Assembly: GCA_037179385.1 (NCBI GenBank)
Contig: CM074179.1
Span: forward strand, 620,001-684,000
DNA from: Holothuria scabra
Taxonomy: Eukaryota > Echinodermata > Holothuroidea > Aspidochirotida > Holothuriidae
Length of the DNA: 64,000 nt
Direction: 5' to 3'
In this document: one piece after another, positions 1 through 11,539 of the stretch
Layout: each line of letters opens with the position of its first letter
How positions within the stretch are numbered: position 1 is the stretch's first letter
Translations under genes and position numbers: made by a program
Notes under the pieces: model-generated
What the model was told of the DNA's origin: nothing
The model's input: only the letters and a program-made list of their open reading frames with translations
Database searches by the model: none

Positions 1-1129
1 TTAAAAAGAAGGAAGGTATCCTCCTCCCATCTTACAAAGTTCAGTATGTTATTATGTTTTTGTAGGAAATGGTGCTGCCTTTAGAGGAAAACCTGTTTAT
101 ATGATAAAAAGTCTGGCAAATTTTCTTCTTGTTTTTAAAACACACACAAAAAACCAAAAAATAAAAAGAATAAATGAATAAATAAAAAAATAATAACAAA
201 AAACTGGTAGCGAAGGGGTACTCCTTTAGGCACTCCCATCCTAAACATTATGACTACCTGTTGGTTACATCTGGACCACAAACGAATAATCTTATCAGCT
301 TAAGAAGGTTGAAAAAAATGAATTAAGAAGGTTCGAAAAGGCAAGTGTATTTCGCACTTTATTTGGACAACATTTAACCTTTAAAAAAATGAAATGTCAA
401 ATAGTATTAAACTATTTTGCATTATTTACATATTTTACATCAATGCTGGGACCCTTGCTTTCATCGCCATGTCCCAGTACAGAATCAGAGACCATACAGA
501 CAGATGTTTAGTAAGAAGTCATGGAATCTTACAATGGTTCAATATCAAATTGAAATCAGTCTGTTTTGTCGGTGTTTGAAATGATCAGATCCACGTTATT
601 TTTCATACCTGCCAAAATACCTTGCTAATGAAAAATGGTTGTAGATACTATACCAAAGGGTAGTTGAAAATGTTGTTTGGCCAAATTATTTACGGTAGCT
701 CTAAACCGCCATAGGGTGTGTATAAATCTCACAATGCACCCCTATTCGCTACTCGCACTATACGATCAAATCGCCATATTTTGTACCTCATGACGTATAT
801 AGCTCTTTTTTTTACACATTGTAAATTGATCTTTCATCAGTTGTTTGTTTTATCATTTTTGAACAATTTTTGTGGGTTTTTTTGTTGGGGGGGGGGGGGC
901 TTTTTGGCGAAGATCCCCTTAAACAGTTAGGGTCTAGTCCCCCAACCCTGACTTGCATTATACACGCTTATGCAGGCAACCACGACAAAATCGTCAACCT
1001 CCTAATTTTATCTCATCTGAGCCCATTACTCCTACAGAGCATGAAGCTTCCACATCCGACGTTGTAGCTCCTTATACAGAGGTTTTAGTAACATCACCGT
1101 GTGCTTGGCAGTCCTGTTAGTATACATAC
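1..1129. other. Non-coding DNA, probably intron 3 of NLR1
   Basis: No coding region is supported here. The stretch contains an A-rich tract near 120-205 and a run of about 13 G near 887-899. It lies just downstream (minus strand) of the donor that ends NLR1 exon 3, so it is probably intronic sequence before further LRR exons outside the window. Confidence 0.5.
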
Positions 1130-1338
1130 CACAATTTCTCCAGTGCTAGACATTGGGAACAATAATGTAAGATGCCTTTAGTTTCGTGTTCTCCTAATTG
1201 TCTATCCGTTTCCCGAATCCATAGCTTCTTGAGTGTAGCAAGAACTTGTATTGCTGCATGCAATTTCAGCTGAATGCTCACTGATGAAACATCTACTGTA
1301 CTGTAGCAGTCGTATAGACGCACGCATATTATGGGAAT
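1130..1338 (-). CDS. NLR1 exon 3, leucine-rich-repeat-like exon
   Basis: Third recognised exon of the first NACHT gene. It starts after a strong acceptor (long pyrimidine tract, then TTTTTACAG) with ATT CCC ATA and ends in phase 2 at TTG TG before the donor GTATGT. The 69 codons include KKLWI near the middle and LALEKLW at the end, a hydrophobic spacing typical of LRR units. The NLR2 exon at 49771-49979 has the same length (209 bp), the same start codon ATT, the same phases and matching residues (CY, LKKLWI or KKLCI, C.ALEKLW or CPSLEELW). That agreement is the main evidence that it is real. LRRs usually sense ligand in NLR proteins; which ligand is unknown. The gene continues beyond position 1. 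Confidence 0.75.
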
Positions 1339-2089
1339 CTGTAAAAACAATACAAAAAAAAAGAGAATAGCTTATCTCAAAACCCTTGTCAACAAATACG
1401 GTGGAATTGGGTCTAACAAAGGAATTTGGTAACCATTAGGCATGATAAGACATGAGTAGAGAGCATTTTGAAAAAGTTACCAGTGACGTTGCGTCCATAT
1501 GGTCAGAAGGGGACTTTTCCCCAGAGAACGCGGAGCCAAATTGGAAGTGAGGGGGAAAACCATCGAAACGGCCCAATATTTTCAGAAATGCGGTGAAAGG
1601 CGGCCCAAACTCCCACGAAAAAATGCTAGGGCTAAAGCCCCCGACGTCTTTTTAGGCTTTTAACGTCCTGCTTTCGCGTCCCTACAGACTATTGAAAAAC
1701 CCTAGCTCCTCCACGGTAGTAGTTTCACTTTTTTACCAGTTAAAAAAGGGAGTTGTAAGGGATGGAGAGACAACACTCTGAGACTAGGTGTTCTGCCGAA
1801 AAGTAAAGCTCCGCGTTGTCTTTTTAGAAGACCTCCTCTATCACAAAGAGGATTAGTGGAGTGGAAACTCCCGAATTCCTATCCCTGTCGTCTGCCTCAG
1901 CTGAGAGAGGTCTGGGGATAATTTCACCCATCGGTATCACATTGCCATCCGTCAAGAAAAACAAAACTTATTTGACATTGTGCGGCCAGGTGCCCTAATA
2001 TTAGAGATCACCATGAATGTTTTTGATACTTGTTGAGCATAATTGCAATCCCCGTTTTTGCAGGAGCAATCCGGAATCGTTTGAAATAT
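1339..2089. other. NLR1 intron 2, 3' part
   Basis: No coding region seen. About 1480-1700 has transposon-like composition (CAGTGACGTTGCGTCC near 1481, GC-rich pieces after it), but no matching inverted end was found. Confidence 0.4.
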
Positions 2090-2400
2090 CAAAATCAACG
2101 TTTAGACTCCTATTGTTTTTCAAACAGGTTTATTCCTTTCTCAAAGAGGATATGTAAGAATAGAACTGGAATTGCAATAATTTCGGAGTGAGTAAACAGT
2201 CGTTTTGATAAAAACGATATATACGTCTCACATTTATTGGCTGTGCCTATAGCAGTGACGAAGGCAAACTCCTTACAATGGTCTTTGTTGCAGGACTACT
2301 GCACTTTGAATTGGGGAAATCGTAATAAGAAGGAAGGTCAACAGAAGCTTGACAATAAGAACAAAGGTACCTGTCAATCAAATTCTGATAGCTGAGGAGG
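2090..2400. other. Intron segment shared with the NLR2 intron
   Basis: Blocks here align by eye with 52860-53097, in the same order and orientation: AACAGTCGTTTT, CAATGGTCTTTG, GGACT(A/T)CTG(C/T)ACTT and CTGTCAATCAA. Both segments lie downstream of the NACHT exon and upstream of the LRR-like exon of their gene. This is what common descent of the two introns predicts. A dispersed repeat inserted twice is the alternative. Confidence 0.6.
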
Positions 2401-3254
2401 ATTTATTTATTCTTAAGTAAACATTGTCTGCCAGAATTTGTTTGACGTTTCTCCATTCCTTACAACCTCCTGTAAAAACTTACTTTAAGTAACCCTGGGA
2501 GTAATTTTTTGACCAGTTTTGGTCAGTACAAAAACCCTTAAATAACGACCTTAATACCTCAAAAACACCCTAAAACCATGAGCTTAAGGGGGCTTCATCC
2601 GTGGACCCCCACCGGGGCTTTGCCCTTGGACCCCACCCGAAAGGGCCTCGTACTTCAATTTTTTTTCAAGTTGTATAACCATTTATAAAAATTTCTCCGT
2701 CCTCAAGTATCGAATAAAAAAGGACTCAACAACACAAAACTACTAGTCCGATTTTCAAGACTCCCGTCATCTTGACCCCAGATTCCTCCTTCCCTTAACT
2801 CTACGTAAACACAATAAATTGCCATTTCGGGAGGGGCATTTGACAATGTCCTGTCCAGGGTTGGGACCAGGATTGCCTAAACACTGGACGAGATGGTGGC
2901 CCTTGGCAAATTTACGCTCTCCGACAACATTTTTAGCGTCAAGAGCTTACAGTAGAGAACATTCGGCATCAAATGAAACAAAATTTTTGAAAATAGTACT
3001 GTATTTCTAATATCACATGATGATCTGGTGATTTTCTCATTTCCAGAGTTCGGAAAAGTTTAACAAAGTGATTTACGAGCGAACACGACTGTAACTGCAA
3101 ATTGATGCGCGCGGTGCGCAAGAAACTTTTACTTTTTTGAAACCAATAAATACGGAATAGAGCTTTATTGGAGAGAATTCGTAATATCATGAAAGGAGAG
3201 CTTCGAAAGCCACTCTGTATTTGACAAGTCTCACAAATGGTGAATTTACGATTT
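2401..3254. other. NLR1 intron 2, middle part
   Basis: No gene seen. 2580-2650 has the C- and G-rich style GGGGCTTTGCCCTTGGACCC that is common in degenerate DNA transposons. The rest is AT-rich. Confidence 0.35.
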
Positions 3255-3462
3255 TTGGGGTCCTTTAACGAGTGTCTACAGAAATCACTCTTTGTAAGGG
3301 TGGTCCCTACAGGCAATCCATCAAGAGTGAAACGTCGCTCCTTTTGAGTGTAGTTCACTCTTCTTTGAATGGAATTCAGCTCCTTTGGAGTGAACCTGTA
3401 ACTTCCGCTCTTCTAACGAGTGAAATATCATTAAGTTTCACTTTTACTTTTTAAAGTGTAAT
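3255..3462. repeat. Degenerate copy of the GAGTGAA foldback element
   Basis: Repeated words GAGTGAA, TTCACTC and CACTCTT occur through this stretch. It shares CATCAAGAGTGAAAC and an end reading AAAGTGTAATT with the complete element at 10407-10790. It ends about 20 bp beyond the donor of the NACHT exon, so it inserted at the very start of NLR1 intron 2. Confidence 0.55.
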
Positions 3463-3484
3463 TGTCTGAAAATTTCGCTCTTAC

Positions 3485-4917
3485 CTCATTGCTTGATGCG
3501 ATTTCCAGAACACGAACAATCGATCTCTGTAGTAATTTGTATGGTTCCTTTTCTAGGGTTATTTCTCTTGAACACATATTTCTCACAATGTCTAAAATAC
3601 TAGCAATATGCTCACCCTGCTCTAAGATACATAAAGCTGCCAATTTGTCACCCCCTTCCCTTTCTGTGACATGTTCTATTACTTTCCCCGCGGTGAAGTG
3701 ATTCAAGCCGCAAGCAAAACGATAGAAGAACTGGTGATCACTGGGTTGTACGTGTTGCAGTTCTTTCTTCAACTTTTCATATTTCCACTCAGAGGCGCAT
3801 TTTGAGAAATGTTGCGCTGCATACCATTCGCCAAAAATGTTGTGGTAAAAAGTTACATTTATTTGACCAACCACACTTGTATCCTCCTCCTCGACTAATA
3901 CACCTATTTGTAGGTAAAACTGGTAACAGTCATCTCCAAGCCTCTTGCAAAGATCAGATTTCCTCCAATATTTTGCTGGGTTCCGTTTATTAATACAATC
4001 GAAGGCGATATTTTCTAGGAGAGAGTAGCTGTTCTCTGTTGAGTCGTGTAACTTCGTTTTGTTTCCAAAGTGGTTGTGGAAATACTCAATCATGTACTTA
4101 AAGAAGCTTGTTACTGTGTTATGCGTACCAAAGGTTTCATTGTTATGACTGATGTGAGCAAACAAAACGAAGAAGAACGGCAGCTGACAAAGATCACTGA
4201 GGACGGGATTTTCCTTAAGTTTCTGTTTTATCCTCTCAGCAGCTACTTCGTCATCACCCACTACAGCCTGTCGAATGTACGCATCGTGGTCACTATCTTC
4301 GAATCCATTCAACCGAAACCTCGCCATATCCATCTGGTATTTTTCGGGTAGATTAATGCTGGTAAGAATCACATCGAATTGTGGGAACATTTGGGCTGTT
4401 ATGATTTTGAATATGTCAGATTTATTGTCAACATCCGGGTACTCATCCAGTCCATCGAATGTAAAGACTACATGTGAACTACTTTTTAAAACCGATTCAA
4501 TTTCACTCTCAGTCAGCAGGGAGGTCTTCGGTAATAAATACTGTCTGATCATTTTCTGTATCGAATGTTCTTTCTTTATTTGTTTCATGTGAAGAAATAT
4601 CAGTATTTCCACATTCTTCAGAAACGACTCTGGAACACTGTGACACCAGTCGTACATAAATTGCAAAGTTAGTGTTGACTTCCCAGATCCTGATTCACCT
4701 TGTATTAAACGCCTTTTGGACTTAACCTTAGGATGGCAAAGTATATCGTTGTACGATTCCAACGTTAACCAGGACGTTAACAAAACCTCGGTATGGCCTT
4801 GAACAAAAACTTTGGGCTTACAACGCAGTTTATCCCGTACAAATGCAACAGGATGGGACGTGTCGTACAGTAGCTTATATGTTTCCTTTAACTCTTTAAC
4901 CAAAAGTTGTTTCCTTT
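3485..4917 (-). CDS. NLR1 exon 2, NACHT NTPase domain
   Basis: Main exon of an NLR-type innate immune receptor gene: a STAND ATPase that normally oligomerises on activation in the cytosol. Counting from the exon 1 start, the Walker A motif GESGSGKST is at residues 115-123 and the Walker B region FTFDGLDEYPD near 193-203. The winged-helix segment TFYHNIFGEWYAAQ is near 397-410, followed by FACGLN and a helical region ending SSNE. The acceptor TATTTATTCCACAG precedes 4917 and the donor GAG|GTAAGA follows 3485. Phase 1 at the start fits exon 1; phase 0 at the end fits exon 3. Oddity: the usual sensor-1 segment (VTTR in NLR2) reads ILTSI, so the Arg is absent. No stop or frameshift is present, so it is probably functional or recently so. 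Confidence 0.9.
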
Positions 4918-7272
4918 CTGTGGAATAAATAAATAGCAGATAATCATACAAAATAAAAAACAATTTATTTTTGCAACCCCGGACCAGCCGGTGAATGTTA
5001 TGAATGTATCAATTCTTAACATCAAAATTGTACACTGAGCAGGACCATTAACTTCCATGATTCACAGTGTTCAGGACCTTGATATAATCTTTTTAGTTCA
5101 TATCACATGAGGACATGGTGCTCCCTTAGACTTGGAGGGTTTAATGAAAATTATTTCATGTCATTACATTCAAATGCAGGGCATCAATAACCAAAATAAA
5201 CGTGAGCCTGGATAAACGCAGTTTATCCCGTACAAATGCATCAGAATTGGACGTGTCGTAAAGTGGTATTTTGCCTTTTCATTTCGGGGAAATAGGAATG
5301 AGAAGTGCCACTTTAAAACGGTGGAAAGGCAATTTGGCTAAGATTTTCTTTACGTCCAGGGCAGAATATAACGACGTTACGCTTAGGTTCACCGCATGAC
5401 AAAACACTGGCCACTCGCTTACCCTCACCTTCCCTGGGAGTTGTCAGGGGAGCTCCCTGAAAACTCTCTGATCTTCCCTACTTGCTGCACTTAGAAGTAA
5501 ATGCAGTCACTGCAGTTTGAGAGGCAGTAGTTGATATAGTAAAGAGACTGAGACGCAAAATGATGCGAAATCTTTCACAAGGTTAGTCGTGATTTTGACA
5601 AGATAACTAGTTGTGAGAGTTTCATTATGCTGGGTCTTTCGGGTAAAATATTTTAATCCTTGTAGCCCGCATTTCGTGGTTACGTGCCTGCCTTTGTCTA
5701 CTGACAGAGAGATGTACAACGATTTCCCAGCGGTAGGGGACAAGCTCGCAACGGGGACAGCAATTCAAATTCCGACAAAGGCAATGAGTTGCAATACGAA
5801 CGAGGAGAAACAAGTAAGGGCGTGTGAAGCGTGTAGAAAATTTTGCAGTTTTTACAGCTGCAGATCATATTTTATCTCTCGTAACAATTAGAGTTAACGT
5901 CCATTGATAGAACGTTAAACAGGTTTTTCTGCACAGGCCCAAATTTTAATAACAACAAATAACATATGGAAATCCCTTCCCCCATATCGCGCATAGCAAG
6001 ATTTTTCGCGGAACAGACTGGTCTGTGAGCTGAAAATGATACAACGTTATCGAGTCAAAAGATTTGTTAGCTTCCTTCCAATTTGATGTCAAAATGGCGA
6101 GGGTTTTCTCTGTCTAATGGAAGGGAAACTTTAAAATGTTTTCGGGAAAGATGTGTAAATTTTTAAACCACGTGAAATTATTTGACGAATGACACTGAAC
6201 AAGAATTGTGGTCAGTTTTGTTTGCTGCTATGGGCCGAAAACACCCTTAAATCTGTGTTTCAAGCAGAACAATCATAAAATCACCCATCTTTAACGGGAA
6301 ATTGACCAGACTTCTTTCAAGATAGGAAAAAGAAACTTGTAACATACTAAAGAAAACTATTTACATTAATAAAAAATGAATGAAATGTGTTAATTTGTTA
6401 TATATTTGTGAAGGAGGTAAGTTATTCACACAGTTAAGAGTATACACTGATCACATGTACACAAAACATTCCCATTTGTGGAAATGTGGAAAATGTTTCA
6501 GGTTATTTGAAGAATATGCTTTACTGTTATTCCAAGAGATTTTGTGGAGAAGGTGATCCCGCTCTCTGTTTTGTCTAGCGGAGTCATTGGATTATTTTTT
6601 GACCGGAGTCACAACATTCCTTCCTTCCTTCCAACCCCGTGCCATCCCTGTTTTTCGTCTGTTTATAAGCAATTTACAATCTCGTGTATGGCGAATAGAA
6701 ACCCCGCATCAGCGATGTTTTGACATTGTTCGGAAAAGGTTTGTTTGTCTATTCATCTGCTTCTCCTCCGTTTCGGCCCTACACATAAAAAATACACTTA
6801 TGATTGTTGAAGCCATATTTGGCAATTCCTCAGACCACCCCACACCCTTCACCAACTACCATGACACATCCCTCCACACTCTCTTTCTCTTTTTACGTTT
6901 GGTTTTTGTTATTTTTATTTTTTAAAATTTCATAATCTTTCAGTTCACCACGTCCTGATTGCATCCCCCTATCCGGCTACGCCACTGGAAATATATGTGT
7001 CACATCCATTACTAATATTCCGAAAACCGAACATAGGCAAAGAATGAAAATTTCACCAAAATGCTTAGAATACGTTTCCCCTGTATGATATGAAAAATAA
7101 ATTTGGCCCTGACTATATAGGCTATATTTCATAACTAAATACCGTTCAAACGTAAGCAAATATACCGTTGCACAGCAAATAAGTGGAATTCAAACAATAC
7201 GAAAAACTTCACAGCAGTCTCGCCAGCTGAGCACACAGCACATTTGTATAAAATAGCATTGCTATTACGTAC
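4918..7272. other. NLR1 intron 1
   Basis: About 2.35 kb separating the N-terminal exon from the NACHT exon. It carries a short copy of part of the NACHT exon at 5216-5267 (listed separately). Open frames around 5500-5900 and 6587-6925 lack splice context, paralogues or recognisable domains and are not called. Confidence 0.5.
5216..5267 (-). pseudogene. Fragment duplicated from the NLR1 NACHT exon
   Basis: The plus-strand text ACGCAGTTTATCCCGTACAA occurs at 5216 and at 4823 inside the NACHT exon. The match continues with substitutions through GACGTGTCGTA. Both copies have the same orientation, 393 bp apart. It covers only the segment encoding VRDKLRC and the preceding helix, so it is a non-functional relic. 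Confidence 0.7.
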
Positions 7273-7401
7273 CTTCTATCAAGTCTGCAAAGTCATCTAC
7301 CGTGCTTCCATCAACCGTTTTCGATGGTATTGTCGTGTTATTAGGTGTCTCACCTTCATCGGTTGGAATTGATTGGTACTGTGCAGCATTCCCCATGTTC
7401 A
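7273..7401 (-). CDS. NLR1 N-terminal exon with probable start codon
   Basis: An acceptor (TTTACTTTAGACAG) is followed by TGAAC and an ATG at 7396. The frame begins MGNAAQYQSIPTDEGE, is hydrophilic and acidic, and ends in DDFADLIE at the donor GTACGT. The exon ends in phase 1 and the NACHT exon starts in phase 1, so they join without frame loss. No CARD, death, DED, PYD or TIR domain is encoded; the predicted N-terminus is only about 42 residues. The 5' acceptor means an upstream exon exists, either non-coding or carrying an effector domain in frame. The second residue is Gly, but the following residues do not match the strict N-myristoylation pattern. Confidence 0.65.
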
Positions 7402-8404
7402 CTGTCTAAAGTAAAATCCACAAAGTGATTGAATGAACGTCGTCATTGTGAGAAAATTCATCTTGACAAAATTTTCGGTGTTCCTAAAACTCGCCCGAAG
7501 TAAGTGAGGCCATTTTGGCTGATCCCGAATGATAAACTTGTAGCATAAATAGTAACCCCAAAACGTACAAACGATGTCTTCTTACCAAAATATCTTTGTA
7601 TGTAACAGCGTTCACCAGGGTAAAGTGACGTATAAACAATTTAATGTGAATTGTATTTATAAGAAGTTTCAGAATTAGACGGAGCAAGTATACAAACAAG
7701 GAACATGATCATAAAATGCAAACAGTTTTCACGAGCGAAATATATAATTTGGCAACCCTGTATATACAAGGTTGTGTAGGCACTGGATAGGAGCTTCCTC
7801 AAATAATGTGAAAGGCATATATGTGTTGTTGTTAGTTGCAAAAATCAGGATGAGCGTGCGCATGCGCATGTGCCCTATAATTGTAATAATATGACTCATT
7901 CGAGGAAAACTATCAAGAATGAGCAAATTTGAATGGGGAAATTTGCCCACACATTACTTGAAGCCAAAAAGTGTGGTATTACTACGGAACTTCTGTCGGC
8001 CCGGTGCCCAAGGTGGTGGAGGGGAGATGGAGAGGAGGTTTAACGATCCCGACGTGAGTTCAACTTAACAATCGTTGTTGTTCCTCTCATATCCCCTTCA
8101 GATTAATGGTACTGTCTGAAGGACAAAAACGAGACCAACTTCCGGACGCGTTACACTATGAAAGGTAAATATGCATTGCAAAGTTTCTCTTTTCAGATTT
8201 ACATAACCACAGTAGGGACATGCAAAATTTTACAGAAGAATATATATATTCTTCACACGTCTTGAATGAAAGTTGCTTTAACGATGTCTTGAACACACTC
8301 GGGGTAACGCCCAAAATCATGATGTAGCATGTAATACTACAATGGAGGCGAATGTTTCACAAAATATAAAATGAAAGGGGAAGTTTAAGCAAAAATTCAA
8401 TTTT
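7402..8404. other. 5' flank or first intron of NLR1
   Basis: No coding region, RNA gene or clear repeat recognised. A CATGCGCATG-type palindromic patch lies near 7857-7872. Confidence 0.35.
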
Positions 8405-8790
8405 GGCATAATAAAACTTTCCTTCTTACTTTTGTTTACATTCTCCTTCTCTGCATGAATGATTACCTCTTATAACTTCCAGGAGAAAATGAAGCTCACT
8501 ACTTTCACACTTGATATACTCAGGTTTCACATCTGATTAATCGACTGACAGAACAGATTTATTAAAAAAACACAAAATGTTAAAATTTGGGGTTAGGTAA
8601 AAGCCATTCAAGAATGTGTTCATTGCTTTTCACGCAGTGTTAACACAGTGAAAACATAACTCATTTGAGGGCACGGGATGATGTAACAAACCCAGATAGC
8701 AGTTACACCCCACACCGCCTTTGATTTACTGGGGTATTTATGTTGTTTTATCAAGAAGCAACGTGACCGCATTTGTATGTAAAAGAGAAA
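8405..8790 (+). repeat. Dispersed repeat R1, copy 1
   Basis: Matches 61873-62235 in the same orientation over about 370 bp. Shared blocks include CCTTCTTACTTTTTGTTACATT-like text, GATTACCTCTTAT, TTGCTTTTCACGCAGTGT and ACACCGCCTTTGATTTACTG. Inverted ends were not found, so the class is unknown. Confidence 0.7.
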
Positions 8791-8828
8791 GAAAATGTAC
8801 ACAAAACATTACACAGAGAAAACTGAAA

Positions 8829-9381
8829 GTGTACCTCAAATCACAAAGTTAAAAAATATACATATATATTGAACAGCATGAATGAATTCTAACAGTCCAA
8901 CTCCCACCTTAAGACATTCTTGAGCCGAGATATCAAATGTTGAAATTTCTAAAAACAAATCAGTCCTTGTGCAATAATGTGTGGCATTCTTGTTGTACAA
9001 CACACGTTGCCTGCTTTGTTTCCCTTTCAAGTTTTTATGACCTTGCGCATTTTCTGTTTGATCACATAGCATGTTCAATAGGGAGGGCATAATTCATTAC
9101 ATCACCCAATAAGAGTAAGAGTGATGTCACAGCTTGGTACAAGGGTGCAGTAACTTTTAGAGAAAAAAAGAATTACAAAAATTGTAACTTGAGTAGTACA
9201 ACAATGACATCGCACATTATTGTGCAATGTATATATATTATTTTAATTTGAGTGAATAAACTTCAACATTTTATATCCCGGCTGAAGAATGTCCTATGAA
9301 CATCGAAGTTGATCTGTTAGAAGTCATTTTTCATGCTTTAGTTTTCCTTTTTGAACTTTTTGACTTGCGGCACACTTTAAA
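8829..9381. mobile_element. GTGTACCTC inverted-repeat element, copy 1
   Basis: The left end reads AAGTGTACCTCAAATCA and the right end, reversed, AAGTGTGCCGCAAGTCAAAA. The interior resembles the elements at 19785-20217 and 53098-53572. Here 8833-9265 is an inverted copy of the interior, followed by a direct copy of the right end, which gives a partly palindromic structure. No long frame; a non-autonomous DNA element. Confidence 0.6.
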
Positions 9382-9394
9382 AGAAGGGTTAAAG

Positions 9395-9700
9395 GTCACA
9401 TTAAGTTTTGATATGTTATTCTGTTTTAATATGTTATTCTAACCATTTGGGTGAAATTTGCATTGAAATTCAATGTGAGGTTTTCCAAATATTAGCAGGT
9501 AAAGTTGTCACATTTTCCACAAAAAGTGAACTTGAAACAAGTACGTATGACATCACATCCTCACATTGCTGGCCGGTGTTTTGTTTTTCTTTAAAATTTA
9601 TAGCTAATTTTCTCCTCAACAATCCCACATTATCAGAGTATGGTTGCATTATTGGCGTGAGAACTTTATAAAATTTGCATCCGACACAGGTAGGTCCTAT
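9395..9700 (+). repeat. Dispersed repeat R2, copy 1
   Basis: Shares with three other places (11830-12140 inverted, 24165-24450, 31205-31440) the ordered blocks TGAAATTTGCATT, CAGGTAAA, GTGAACTTGAA.CAAG, GACATCACATCC and ACAATCCCA. No coding capacity seen. Confidence 0.65.
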
Positions 9701-10406
9701 TCCTATTGGGGGCGATCCGTCTTTGAAAGTGGGGGATATAGTAAGTGTCACTATCGAGGCGGAGCACCACCATCAGTTTGTTCGGAAAGAAAGTTTCGGC
9801 CAGAAATACTCCCAAGATCAATGAAATGGCCCTCTTTGGGCTGTAACGGGATATTATAGCAACTGCGAGAAGTGTTTATCCTAAAAAGGTAGAAGGTCTA
9901 ACGTAGTAAAAGGTATAGAAAAAATAAAAGTTGTTAGATTGCCTTATATTACAAGGGGGATGAAGTTTTTTTATTTTTTTTTTTTTTAAATTTTTTCAGT
10001 TATGGTTCATTTGCCTGTTTTGCCTACCCCGTTGCTCATGCTGAGCACCAAGCACAATATGAATCGAGTGAAAAGAAAATCACTTCTTGAATTTCATTGA
10101 TTTCTTATATTTGTTTATCTTCCATTTCCATAGTATTTTAAGTTATTTCAAGACGTGTCGGTGTATATCAGAGAATTTTAAGTTTCTGGTCGACACTCCT
10201 CATGCTGTTTATGGTTGTATTTAATGAACCAATTTTTATTTTTGTGTACACTGTTTATAATCATGGCTCTTTTAATATTCTTAATGAAGGCTTAAATATG
10301 AAGTAAAAGTTTGTAATCATCAGTAATTTTATGAATAAAGGCATCTGAATGATGGCTTAAATATTAATTGATTGTTTATAATTATCAGTCATCTTTTTAA
10401 TTAAAT
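9701..10406. other. Non-coding, repeat-like patches
   Basis: 9755-9775 carries one of the dispersed GGAGCACCACCAT motifs. A T-rich run lies at 9968-9990. No gene supported. Confidence 0.35.
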
Positions 10407-10790
10407 ACACTCTAAAATCAAAAGAGTGAACTTATTCACTCTTTGATCGAGTGAAAAATGTAAATTCACTCCAAGAGGAGTGAAGTTCCCTCCAAAAAGA
10501 GTGAAGTTCACTCCAAAAAGAGTGAAATTCCCTTAAAACGAGCGAAGTTTCACTCTTGATGGAGTGCCCACGATGATCGCTCTTAAAAAAAAGAGCGATC
10601 ATTGCAGGCACTCGTGGAAGAGTGAATTTTCCCTCTTCCTCTAGTGAATTTCACTCTTTTTAGAGGGAACTTCAATCTTTTTGGAGGGAACTTCACTCCT
10701 CTTGGAGTGAATTATTACTCTAATGGAGCGAATTTACACTTTTCACTCGATCAAAGAGTGACTAAGTTCACTCTTTTGATTTTAGAGTGT
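10407..10790. mobile_element. GAGTGAA foldback element (MITE-like), complete
   Basis: A 384-bp element whose two ends are near-identical inverted repeats of about 66 bp, beginning ACACTCTAAAATCAAAAGAG. The interior is made largely of the words GAGTGAA and TTCACTC in both orientations, around a central hairpin (GATCGCTCTT...AAGAGCGATC) near 10574-10600. No frame. Target duplication is unclear (AAT on both sides at most). Confidence 0.8.
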
Positions 10791-11539
10791 AATTTTAAAC
10801 CGTTTTCTCAAAATGAGACTGAAAGAAAGACAATAAAACTGAACTGAAAAAATTAACAGCAATAATTTTCAAAGTGACAGTCTCTTGAAGAACCATGTTG
10901 AGCTTTAACTGCGGTATAATAAAACTCTTCTAAAGTAACCCAAACCCAAGTTGCAACAGGACGACCCCCCCCCCCTCCAAAAAAAGCAAAAACAAAGAAA
11001 AGGAAAAGAAACAAAAAAATATAAAAACAAAACAAATAAACAAACGCATCGACGCGTCGGGCAATTATGTTCAAAGTCTTGCAATTTTGATGGCATTTAA
11101 ATATTATGTATGCTTTCACTGTATGTGAAAGTCACTTTTTCAGGATATATATGTTAGATATGGACATTTACTTTCTATTTCTAACAGAGAAATATACAGT
11201 GCGCATCGCCCCAAATATATGTAAGGATGATCGCTTTCGAAGGTGATAGGCGAATGAGGATACTGGTGCATATGTGTAATATGTTTATGTTTAGTTACTT
11301 CAGCGTATACAGAACTGTTAGCCACATTCATACGTTCCCTTCAATTTTGAGCGGAACCGTTTTACGTTACACTTTAAAGCGTAAATCTTTTATTTAAGAA
11401 GTTTTCTTAATCTTAAATTGTTTACGTAATTTCCGAATGTAAAACTTGTTTTCATGAGGGAATGGGGGGTGGGTTATGGCATACAGTATCCTCCATCCAA
11501 TGTTATGGGGGTTTAACTTCAAGGTCAACTCAACAGTCT
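10791..11539. other. Non-coding region
   Basis: Contains a run of about 10 C followed by an A-rich tract near 10966-11040. Nothing else recognised. Confidence 0.35.

Noticed and set aside
5507..5891. Overlapping frames on both strands in NLR1 intron 1
   Set aside because: No domain, no splice signals in phase with exons 1 and 2, and no counterpart in NLR2.
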